Below, in pieces: positions 1-6,800 of a stretch of DNA of 15,962 bases; within the stretch, counting starts at the first letter, position 1, and every line of letters begins with the position of its first letter. Source of the stretch: Chlorobiota bacterium. Lineage in GTDB: Bacteria; Bacteroidota; Ignavibacteria; Kapaibacteriales; NICIL-2. Under the pieces are notes generated by a model. It saw only the letters and a program-made list of their open reading frames with translations. It made no database searches and was not told the DNA's origin. The stretch covers positions 1-15,962 of the forward strand of contig RFIK01000008.1 of NCBI GenBank assembly GCA_003695605.1, read 5' to 3'. The position numbers were made by a program, and so were the translations under genes.

Positions 1-1
1 G

Positions 2-211
2 AAGAAGGCAGCGCCATCGAAGCACTTCATTGCCGCCCTTCCCGAGCAAGAAGGCTGCCGGTGCAGCGAATGCCCCTACATGAAACTCAACACGCTCGAC
101 AAGCTCTACCGTTGCCTTCTTACTGGGGAACCAGAAGTGCGGCTCGATCCCGACCTCATCGAGCGCGCCCGACGTCCACTGGAGCGTATGCTGGAGCTAT
201 CGAAGCCCTAA
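2..211 (+). CDS. nadA: Quinolinate synthase NadA, C-terminal end (partial, 5' cut by window edge)
   Basis: NadA condenses iminoaspartate with dihydroxyacetone phosphate to give quinolinate in de novo NAD synthesis, using a [4Fe-4S] cluster in the cytosol. Only the last 69 codons are present, in frame 2, ending at TAA 209-211. They contain the Cys cluster GCRCSECPYMKLNTL near window residues 18-32. This matches the family's C-terminal cluster ligand and its conserved Met-Leu-Asn-Thr-Leu stretch, which sits near the end of all NadA proteins. The tail of about 40 residues after the motif has a normal length for the family. The next gene on the right is on the other strand, so nadA probably ends its transcription unit here. 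Recognition rests on the cysteine motif alone, but that motif is distinctive. Confidence 0.88.
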   Translation, partial: KKAAPSKHFIAALPEQEGCRCSECPYMKLNTLDKLYRCLLTGEPEVRLDPDLIERARRPLERMLELSKP

Positions 212-399
212 GCGCTGCGCAGAGAATAGGTGCAGCGAACCAGTGCGGCAGGCTCGCCTATTCCACACGTGCTGCGTCGGGAAAGGGGAGAAGGGATGAA
301 AAAGGTTCAATGGTGCATCCCCCACGCGAAAGCCCGCCGGCATCTGTGACTTTACGTATCCCCAGCGCTTCGCACTCGCTGACAACTACGTCAACGCAG
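212..399. other. Intergenic region between nadA and the convergent tRNA gene
   Basis: This 188-base stretch holds no convincing gene. It contains an imperfect inverted repeat (224-232 pairing with 255-263, one G-U pair, 22-base loop) just after the nadA stop, but no T-run follows, so a terminator role is weak. A shorter inverted repeat (377-383 with 390-396, 6-base loop, one G-U) lies directly after the 3' end of the tRNA on the minus strand. It could help end or process that transcript. A 17-codon reading frame at 296-349 has a purine-rich Shine-Dalgarno-like sequence but no other support. Confidence 0.3.
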
Positions 400-472
400 T
401 GGGACCTGAGGGATTCGAACCCCCAACCAACGGATTATGAGTCCGCTGCTCTGACCGTTGAGCTAAGGTCCC
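400..472 (-). tRNA. tRNA with CAU anticodon (tRNA-Ile2 or elongator tRNA-Met)
   Basis: Read on the minus strand, positions 472 to 400 fold into a complete 73-base cloverleaf. The 7-bp acceptor stem is perfect (GGGACCT with AGGTCCC). There is a GCTC/GAGC D stem, an anticodon stem GCGGA/TCCGT around the loop CTCATAA, a 5-base variable loop, a T arm with the TTCGAAT loop, and discriminator A. The anticodon is CAT. The terminal CCA is not encoded (CTG follows the discriminator), so CCA would be added by nucleotidyltransferase. The CCTTAGCTCA start and the overall arms resemble tRNA-Ile2, whose wobble C is changed to lysidine by TilS, but elongator Met cannot be excluded by eye. It lies 17 bases downstream of the stop of the minus-strand secreted-protein gene and could be co-transcribed with it. 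Confidence 0.95.
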
Positions 473-489
473 ATCCACCGATCGGCCCG

Positions 490-1257
490 CTACTCGCTGC
501 GGAACAAACCAATGAATACACCAAAGCCTGCAACAAAACCTCGGGCGGTCAGCCCCGATGGAACGTTGTTGACCGTCGTGATGCTGTTTTCTTGCCAGGT
601 GCCCATCGCGGTGACGCTGTAGCCTCCCCACGCTCGAACTGCTGCATAGCCACTGACCGCATACTCGATGGAGAGTGTCGGGCGCACCAGCCAGAACGGC
701 GCCGCAAGCGTACTGGTGACAGCCCGTCCTAAATCGCCGTTGCCGTTAGGCCAGTCGGTGCTGCTCGGGCCGCTGGTATGTTCGAACTGGAGCGTCCCTC
801 GGCCAAGGTACACTCCCGGCGCCGCGATGAGCCCTCGCAGGAGAGGGAAGGCGTAGTCCACTTGCAGCGCAGCGCTCGACAGCGAGAGCGAAGCCCGATG
901 TTCACTCCCACCGGTGCTTGCTGTGTGCGTTTGCGAACCGCTGAGCGCCTCGAACCCAACACGGAGATTGCCTACTAAACTCAACGTCAGAAATGCATTG
1001 ATGCCGCTGGTGAAGATGGGCGCTGTGTAGACGCCGTGCCTCGCGTATGGCATGACCAGATTGGCGCTGATATCCTGGGCAGGGAAGAACCAAAAGCCGC
1101 CGACGTAGCCTGCACCAATGCCGAAGTACGCCGAGCCGGATTGCTTGTCCTGCAACTCCTCAAAGGTGATTTCACCGAGTTGGTCACCACCCTGCTGTGC
1201 CAGGACCGATCCAACGAGGAAAATGCCAATCGCAGGAGCCGCCAGAAGATGTCGCAT
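490..1257 (-). CDS. Secreted, probably outer-membrane beta-barrel protein of unknown function
   Basis: I do not recognise a named family. The 255-residue product starts with a clear signal peptide: MRH, a hydrophobic core, then a likely cleavage site VLA|Q at residues 20/21. The mature part is rich in Gly, Ser, Thr and aromatic residues. It has many short stretches of alternating hydrophobic and polar residues (for example around GAGYVGGFWFFP and VRAWGGYSVTAM), as in small outer-membrane beta-barrels. It has no long hydrophobic helix after the signal peptide. I chose the ATG at 1257 because the signal peptide begins there. An in-frame start 60 bases further upstream would add a Cys/His-rich leader and run into the rlmI gene. 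A perfect TAnnTTTG element at 1290-1297 lies about 33 bases upstream, so the gene probably has its own promoter as well as possible read-through from rlmI. Confidence 0.72.
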   Translation of the reverse strand: MRHLLAAPAIGIFLVGSVLAQQGGDQLGEITFEELQDKQSGSAYFGIGAGYVGGFWFFPAQDISANLVMPYARHGVYTAPIFTSGINAFLTLSLVGNLRVGFEALSGSQTHTASTGGSEHRASLSLSSAALQVDYAFPLLRGLIAAPGVYLGRGTLQFEHTSGPSSTDWPNGNGDLGRAVTSTLAAPFWLVRPTLSIEYAVSGYAAVRAWGGYSVTAMGTWQENSITTVNNVPSGLTARGFVAGFGVFIGLFRSE

Positions 1258-1289
1258 GATGTCAGCTGTGCATGTGTGAAGAAACGCTG

Positions 1290-1297
1290 CAAAACTA
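1290..1297 (-). promoter_or_regulatory. Bacteroidota-type -7 element for the secreted barrel-like protein gene
   Basis: The minus-strand sequence is TAGTTTTG, a perfect match to the TAnnTTTG element used by the primary sigma factor in Bacteroidota. Its first three bases are the TAG stop codon of rlmI. A TTG (minus strand, 1317-1315) lies 17 bases upstream as a possible -33 element. The predicted transcript would start near 1283, leaving a leader of about 26 bases before the ATG at 1257. Confidence 0.45.
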
Positions 1298-2491
1298 CGG
1301 TGCTGCCAGCCGCACAACCTCGTAGATAAGCAGCTTCAAATACGCCGTCTCGGGCATGGGAGCATAGATCGGATGGCATGGGGACTGCATTCCCCGCGCG
1401 ATGAGCCGAATACGGCAGCCTGCTCGCTGCGCCTCGCGGGCGACGACGTCTGCGAGCATCGCCTCGCTGATATGGTGCGAACAGCTTGCAGTCACAAGTA
1501 TCCCGCCATCTCCGAGCAGTTGCAATGCCCGGCGATTGATCTCCGCATAGCCGCGGAGAGCGCTCGGGATATGCTGCTTGCTCTTGGCGAATGCTGGCGG
1601 ATCGAGGATGACCATATCCCACTGCTCCCGTCGCGAAACTGCGGCTTTCAGAAACTCAAAGACATCTGCCTGGACGAAGTGGCAGCGATCGGCAACACCG
1701 TTGAACGCAGCATTGCGCTGCGCCAACGCAAGCGCGGCATCGGAGCTATCAACGCCGACCACCTCGGTGGCGCCGTACCGTGCGCAGTGCAGCGCAAAGC
1801 CACCCTGGTGCGTGAAGCAATCGAGCACCCGCCGGCCGCGAGCAAAACGCGCAACGAGTTCGTAATTAGCGCGCTGATCGAGGTAGAGCCCTGTCTTCTG
1901 CCCCCCGAGGATGTCCACATGCATGCGAATACATCCAAGAGCAAGCTCGATGCACTCGGGCACGCTCCCCCAGAGAATCGCTTCCTGCCGTGGCAGCCCT
2001 TCTTTCTCGCGAAGGACAGAATCGTTTTTTCCAACAATTCCGCATACCGTAGGGAGCACCCGCCGTATCGCTGAGATGATCAGTGGCGAGCAGTGGTCCA
2101 TGCCTGCTGAAAGGTACTGCACTGCAACGACATCCCCATAGCGATCCACGATGAGCCCAGGGAGGAAATCTGCCTCACCGAAGGCAAGCCGGTACACGGT
2201 GCTCTCGCCGTAGAACGCGCGTCGGAGTGCCAGCGCACGCTCCAAGCGGGCGACGAAAAAATCTTCGTTTACTGCGTCATCCCAGAGCAGCAGTCGGACA
2301 GCAATCTTACTTGTTGGGTGGTAGAATCCAACGCCGAGATTATAGCCATACGACGTCTCCATGCAGACGAGCGATCCAGCCTCGAGCGCAGGAAGTGGCA
2401 GCTCGAGTTCGTCGCGGTACACCCACAGATGTCCGTGGCGGATGCGGCGGTGCTCGCCGGGGCGAAGTCTCAGCACAGGGAACGCGTTCAT
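1295..2491 (-). CDS. RlmI-like class I SAM-dependent rRNA (cytosine-C5) methyltransferase
   Basis: Members of this family (COG1092, RlmI type) methylate C5 of a cytosine in 23S rRNA in the cytosol, using S-adenosylmethionine. The 398-residue length is normal. An N-terminal PUA-like domain covers about residues 1-75, with the typical RHGHLWVYRDEL stretch (18-29). A linker domain ends in QKTGLYLDQR (198-207). The SAM-binding motif follows at VLDCFTHQGGFALH (222-235) and the acidic partner at VVGVDSS (244-250). The family motif ILDPPAFAK is at 295-303, and TASCSHH (334-340) carries the candidate catalytic Cys337. The C-terminal ending CHPIYAP...ETAYLKLLI is also typical. The start ATG at 2491 gives the expected N terminus. 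A four-helix membrane protein gene lies 51 bases upstream on the same strand. The exact target base is inferred from the family. Confidence 0.9.
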   Translation of the reverse strand: MNAFPVLRLRPGEHRRIRHGHLWVYRDELELPLPALEAGSLVCMETSYGYNLGVGFYHPTSKIAVRLLLWDDAVNEDFFVARLERALALRRAFYGESTVYRLAFGEADFLPGLIVDRYGDVVAVQYLSAGMDHCSPLIISAIRRVLPTVCGIVGKNDSVLREKEGLPRQEAILWGSVPECIELALGCIRMHVDILGGQKTGLYLDQRANYELVARFARGRRVLDCFTHQGGFALHCARYGATEVVGVDSSDAALALAQRNAAFNGVADRCHFVQADVFEFLKAAVSRREQWDMVILDPPAFAKSKQHIPSALRGYAEINRRALQLLGDGGILVTASCSHHISEAMLADVVAREAQRAGCRIRLIARGMQSPCHPIYAPMPETAYLKLLIYEVVRLAAP

Positions 2492-2495
2492 GCTG

Positions 2496-2503
2496 CAAAA
2501 GTA
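2496..2503 (-). promoter_or_regulatory. Bacteroidota-type -7 element directly before the rlmI-like start codon
   Basis: The minus strand reads TACTTTTG, a perfect TAnnTTTG match ending only four bases before the ATG at 2491. If it is used, transcription would begin at or within a base or two of the start codon, giving a leaderless or nearly leaderless mRNA. I see no good -33 element 17-23 bases upstream, so chance is possible. Confidence 0.3.
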
Positions 2504-2542
2504 CCGGCGCGTGCGAGGGAACGGCGGCGCAGCGACGGGTGC

Positions 2543-2920
2543 TCACTTTCCCAACCGAAGCCGACGAACGCTGCCGACGACGGCGAGCACAAGCAACAGT
2601 GCGACAGCAACGGTAATGACGGGACCAAACGTTGCGAAACCGGTGAGCATTCGACCGAATGCTCCGATGGCAGCAGGAGCTACTGCAGCAAGCAGTGCAA
2701 CGTTGATACCCACTGCGATGCTCCGGATGCGGTGGGTCTCAACTCCGCTGACAGAGAGCACTGCACATGCAAATTGGAGCAGCCCGCCGACGACTGCTGC
2801 AAGGAGAACAGTCAGCGGCACGAACGGCTGTTCTTCGAGTGGTGCGCGCTCGAGCCCAGTAAATGCCATTCCCCCAAGAAGCACAAGCAGAAAGCCTCTG
2901 ACCAGGTGCGTGCGAATCAT
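2543..2920 (-). CDS. Small integral membrane protein, four predicted helices, unknown function
   Basis: The 125-residue product is almost entirely hydrophobic. Four membrane segments are visible at about residues 9-24, 33-57, 67-88 and 98-117. A short polar loop rich in Glu and Pro (24-32) separates the first two, and the C terminus is basic (RRLRLGK). Basic residues at both ends suggest that both termini face the cytoplasm. I recognise no family motif. The gene is read in the same direction as the rlmI-like gene 51 bases downstream and probably heads that transcription unit. It faces a divergent lipoprotein gene. The composition could in principle come from GC-rich shadow reading, but regular helix spacing and the upstream promoter element support a real gene. 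Confidence 0.62.
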   Translation of the reverse strand: MIRTHLVRGFLLVLLGGMAFTGLERAPLEEQPFVPLTVLLAAVVGGLLQFACAVLSVSGVETHRIRSIAVGINVALLAAVAPAAIGAFGRMLTGFATFGPVITVAVALLLVLAVVGSVRRLRLGK

Positions 2921-2932
2921 CGTCTGGTAGTG

Positions 2933-2964
2933 TTTGGTTTGTGCGGGCTGATGTGCGATATTTG
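2933..2964 (+). promoter_or_regulatory. Candidate promoter for the lipoprotein / EVE pair
   Basis: TTTG at 2933-2936 is followed after 20 bases by GATATTTG at 2957-2964. This is the Bacteroidota -33/-7 arrangement with one mismatch in the -7 element (GA in place of TA). Transcription would begin near 2970, shortly before the candidate starts at 2986 and 2998. Confidence 0.35.
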
Positions 2965-2990
2965 CACTGGATTTTCGACACGTTGATGGG

Positions 2991-2998
2991 CAAAACTA
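2991..2998 (-). promoter_or_regulatory. Candidate -7 element for the four-helix membrane protein / rlmI unit
   Basis: The minus strand reads TAGTTTTG, a perfect TAnnTTTG match. Transcription would start near 2984, about 64 bases before the ATG at 2920. It overlaps the start codon of the divergent lipoprotein gene by one base, so the two promoters would be interleaved. No convincing -33 element is visible. Confidence 0.3.
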
Positions 2999-3489
2999 TG
3001 AAGGCGCTCAGTCTTGTTGCCGTGTTCGTGGCAGTATGGATGGGTTGCAGCGAGTCCCCGACGGAGTACGTTGCGGAAGAATTCACCGTTTCCCAGATTG
3101 CGCGTCAGCCTGGCTACGCGTGGTTTCTCCAGGAGAAGGATAGCTATCAGCCCGATCCCGCGCTTGTTGCGCAGATCCAAGCAAAGCTTGGCACACTCGA
3201 TTCATGTTACCTTTTCGTCAATCCTTCGTGCAGTTGCTACGGAACACAGAAGCACTTCCCGCACTTTGTTCGGTGTATGGAGCTTGCTGGTTTTAGCGAA
3301 AGCAAGATTGCGATCATATCCATGCGCACGGCCTCAACCAAGCATGCCCACATGGCGCGGTTCCACGTGCAGCGATTGCCGACGTTCTTCCTGGTGCTCA
3401 GCGGGGGGGCGACTCGTACGATCGAGCCTCCCGATGATCCGAATGTACGAATCGAGGAGCTTATCGTCCAAGCATTGAACGGACAATGA
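2998..3489 (+). CDS. Thioredoxin-fold lipoprotein with a CxC motif
   Basis: The 163-residue product begins with a short signal peptide ending in WMG|C (Cys17), which looks like a lipoprotein attachment site, although Trp at -3 is unusual. The body resembles the thioredoxin fold. A strand leads into NPSCSC (Cys78 and Cys80 where CxxC would be expected), a helix follows, and LPTFFLV at 127-133 provides the cis-Pro loop found in thioredoxins. Two more cysteines flank the motif (Cys70, Cys93). A redox or thiol-handling role in the periplasm is inferred. The CxC spacing differs from the classical CxxC active site, so activity is uncertain. ATG 2998 gives the cleanest signal peptide; ATG 2986 would add MGKT. 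The stop overlaps the start of the EVE gene (ATGA), suggesting coupled translation. Confidence 0.72.
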   Translation: MKALSLVAVFVAVWMGCSESPTEYVAEEFTVSQIARQPGYAWFLQEKDSYQPDPALVAQIQAKLGTLDSCYLFVNPSCSCYGTQKHFPHFVRCMELAGFSESKIAIISMRTASTKHAHMARFHVQRLPTFFLVLSGGATRTIEPPDDPNVRIEELIVQALNGQ

Positions 3490-3899
3490 GCACGCTGCAG
3501 TACTGGCTCGTCAAGAGCGATCCAGAGGAGTATTCGTTTGCTGATCTTGAGCGCGAAGGCACCACAGCATGGACTGGCGTGCGGAACTACCAAGCACGCA
3601 ACTACCTTCGTCAGATGCAGGTCGGCGATCGTGTCGTCATCTACCACAGTGGCGATGAGCGTGCAGCAGTGGGGCTTGCCCGCGTTGCGAAGGCGGCATA
3701 TCCTGACCCGACGGCAGAAGAGGAATGGGACTGCGTTGATCTTTCCTTCGAGCGCTGGCTCGGTCGTCCTGTACCGCTTGCGACGATCAAAGCGACAGCT
3801 GCGCTTAGCTCGATGCCGCTGATCAAGCAATCGCGTCTGTCGGTTATGCCGCTGACGGCGGAAGAATACCGAGCGTTGCTCGATCTGGCGAAGGGGTAA
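3486..3899 (+). CDS. EVE domain-containing protein
   Basis: The 137-residue product is a single EVE domain (PUA-like fold, related to human THYN1). It opens with the hallmark YWLVKSDPEEYSF (6-18), followed by WTGVRNYQARNYLR (29-42), VGDRVVIYHSG (46-56), and a C-terminal KQSRLSVMPLT (114-124). EVE domains are thought to bind modified bases in nucleic acid, and the bacterial proteins are soluble and cytosolic. The length is slightly below the usual 145-155 residues but the core is complete. The ATG overlaps the lipoprotein stop (ATGA). The last 56 bases overlap the 3' end of the convergent ABC exporter gene. The functional link to the lipoprotein is not evident. Confidence 0.9.
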   Translation: MSTLQYWLVKSDPEEYSFADLEREGTTAWTGVRNYQARNYLRQMQVGDRVVIYHSGDERAAVGLARVAKAAYPDPTAEEEWDCVDLSFERWLGRPVPLATIKATAALSSMPLIKQSRLSVMPLTAEEYRALLDLAKG

Positions 3900-6800
3900 T
3901 CGCTTCCGGCGGTTTCCAGATACGTGCAACACTGCCGCTGGCAAGCTCCACGATCATGTCGGCGTCGGCAACGGAGGCAGGGCGATGTGCAATCGTCAGG
4001 ACGGTCACATCCCGGCAGGCATGGCGCAGAGTCTGGCGAATCGCTGCATCGCTGAGCACGTCAATGCTCGCAGTGGCCTCGTCGAGCACGATCACTCTTG
4101 CGTTGACTAGCAGCGCTCGTGCAAGGCAGAGAAGCTGGCGTTGCCCTTGGCTAAGATTGCCGCCTTGCTCCCCGATCGGGGCATCAAGCCCACCCATTGC
4201 CTCGATAGTATCGGAAAGACCGACCATCTTGAGCGCTTCCCACAGTTGCCGATCCGAGCAGCGTCCCCACCGATCGAGGTTACTCCGGATTGTGCCGAGT
4301 AGGAGTAGTGGGTCCTGCGGAACAACACTGAGCGCTGTCCGAAGCCGCTCGAGCGGAATGCGACAGTGCTCGACTCCACCGATGAGAATGCGTCCGCGCT
4401 CTGGTTCGACAAATCGGAAGAGCGCTTGGAAGAGTGTGCTTTTGCCGGAGCCTGTCCGCCCAACGATTCCAACGTGCGCGCCGGCAGGAATCTCGATGCT
4501 TACGTCGCGGAGAACCCACGAAAGGTGCGGTGCGTACCGTACCCACACGCGGTCGAACGTAATCGCTGCGCCACGAGCGGTGGAACTGGGCGTATCAATC
4601 CACGGCGCCGATGGTTCGAGTGGAGGCGCACACGTCACGTCCGGTTCAGGCTGGACGCTCCCAAGGGCGTGGACACGTTCGAGCGAGGTCATCCGCGACT
4701 CGACTTCGCTGAACGCGCGCACGCACCAGTTCAAGTTCCCCCAGAACGTGATCGTGTACGTGAGCACAACGCCGGCGATGCCCGCGCTCAGCGAGCCGCT
4801 TGCGACCATCGCAACCAGGACGATCGCCGTCACCAGCGCAATCACGCTGCTGACCAGTGGTGCGCGTGCCGAGAACCAACGGTTGATCAAAATGTTGCTC
4901 CAGTACATCCGCAGGTAGTGGCGCAGTGCGCGATCGAATCGGTCGAGGAACGCCTGCTGCTGCGCGAATGCTCGGAGTGTGAGCAGGCCGCTGAGCGTCT
5001 CCTTGAACAAGGCGTAGCGTGGGGAGCGCGCAATGCTCTCGAATCGTTTGGCTTCGCGGGCGACACGGCGGTAGTCGCGCTGGATGCGGTAGTACACCAC
5101 CAGTGCCGGTGCTGAAATCAGCAACACCAGCGGTGCAACTGCTGCGATGAGCACGAGCGTGCCGAGCATTGCTGCAAAGGAACGCACTGCGCTTTCGAAG
5201 TTCCAGGCAAGTTCGTCGTCAATTGCTTGGGTATCGCGTGCGAAACGATTGAGGATGCGTCCGCTCGGAGTTGAATCGAAAAGCCGCAGTGGTGCGCGGA
5301 GCACAGCGCGGAGCATGCGCTCGTGAATTCGGGCGCTTGCGACAAGTGCCCGTTCCATCCACACGCGACGTTCGGCGTAGTGCGCTGCAAGCGATGCAAG
5401 CCCTAATGCCGCGTAGATGCCGAGCACTGTCCAGGGCGGCGCGTTCTGCCCGTGTTTTCCGAGCCAGAGACTTTGCACCATCGGTAGTGCGACGATCGCA
5501 ATTCCAAGCAGTGCCATCCCGCCGAGGATGAGTGCTGTCTGTGCGGGCGTTCTACCGCCGAACAAACGCAGATAGTACCAGAACAGCTCGGCTTTGACAA
5601 CCCCGACGGCACGATCCTCTTCTTCGATGAGCTTCCCGTTCTGCCGATGCTCAAGGGAGGGTAACGCTGCGACTGGTTGCACAGTTTGCTGGTTTGGCTG
5701 TTGGGTTTGGCGGTACTCCTCGATGAGTCTCTGGAAGCTCGCGGAGCGCTCGCATAGTTCTGCGAAGGTGCCGACCGCTTCGATGCTGCCATTGGCGTTG
5801 AGCACAACGATGCGGTCGAAGCGTCGGAGGTGCTCCAAGCGGTGTGTTGCGACGATGCGCGTAATCGCTTGCCACCGTCCGAAGAGCAGGTGCTCGACAA
5901 GGTGTGCTTCGGTACGCGGATCTACTGCGGCGAGCGGATCGTCGAGTAGAACGACGGTTGGCTCCGCTGCAGCAGCCCGTGCGAGCGCGATCCGCATTTT
6001 TTGACCCCCGGAGAGTGTGACGCCGCGTTCGCCGATCTCTGTTTCCAGACCTGCTGGAAGTGCCGCAAGATCTTCAGCCAGCGCAGCATCACGGATGATT
6101 GCCTCGAGCTCAGCGTCGTCCATGGCATTGCCGAAGAGGATGTTCTCGCGAACGGTTGCGTTGAGGATGAACGGTTCTTGCGCAACGTACGCGATGCGCG
6201 GTACGCAGGGCGTGCCATCGCTGGACTGCCATTCGATGCGACCTTCTGCAGCCACTTCGCCCAGGAGCGATTGGAGGAGCGTTGTCTTGCCGCTTCCGAC
6301 AGGGCCGACGATTGCAACTGCGCAGCCGGGCTCGATGTGGAGTGAAATGGAGTCGAGCGCGCGCGTTCCATCGTCGTAGTGGACCGATACGTTGTCCATG
6401 TGGAGAGCAGGCGCAGCCGGACACGGTGCCGCTTCGGTCGGATGGTTCAGGATACTTGGCAGCCGGAAGAAATCACCGAGGCGTTCTGCAGCGACGTAAG
6501 CATGCGCAGTGTTCTTGATAAAGTGCGGCAGGTGACCGACGGGGCCTTCCAGTTGCATCAGTACCAGCAGCGTTGGGAAGACCACGGCAGCGCTCAGCTC
6601 CCCTCCGAGGAGCACATACACGCCAAAACCGATAAGTGCAACGATTGTCGTTGATGCGAGGAAGAAGACCGTGCTTAGTGCCTCGTTTTGCACAAGGCGG
6701 CGAGCAGCAGCGAGTTCGCTATGGCGGAGGTTGCTGATCTCGCGTTCGATTGGGCGTTCCCAGGCAAAGTACTTGACCAAGCGAATTGCGCTCAAGATTT

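Noticed and set aside
296..349. 17-codon reading frame with a purine-rich ribosome-site-like sequence between nadA and the tRNA
   Set aside because: Too short to judge, no neighbour that a leader peptide could serve on that strand, and no other support.
2318..2986. 222-codon plus-strand frame across the rlmI start and the membrane-protein gene
   Set aside because: Cys/Ser/Asp-rich composition is the complement of hydrophobic codons of the membrane protein; no domain.
3956..4918. 320-codon plus-strand frame antisense to the ABC exporter
   Set aside because: Ser/Arg-rich shadow of conserved NBD2/TMD2 sequence with no signal, domain or ribosome site.
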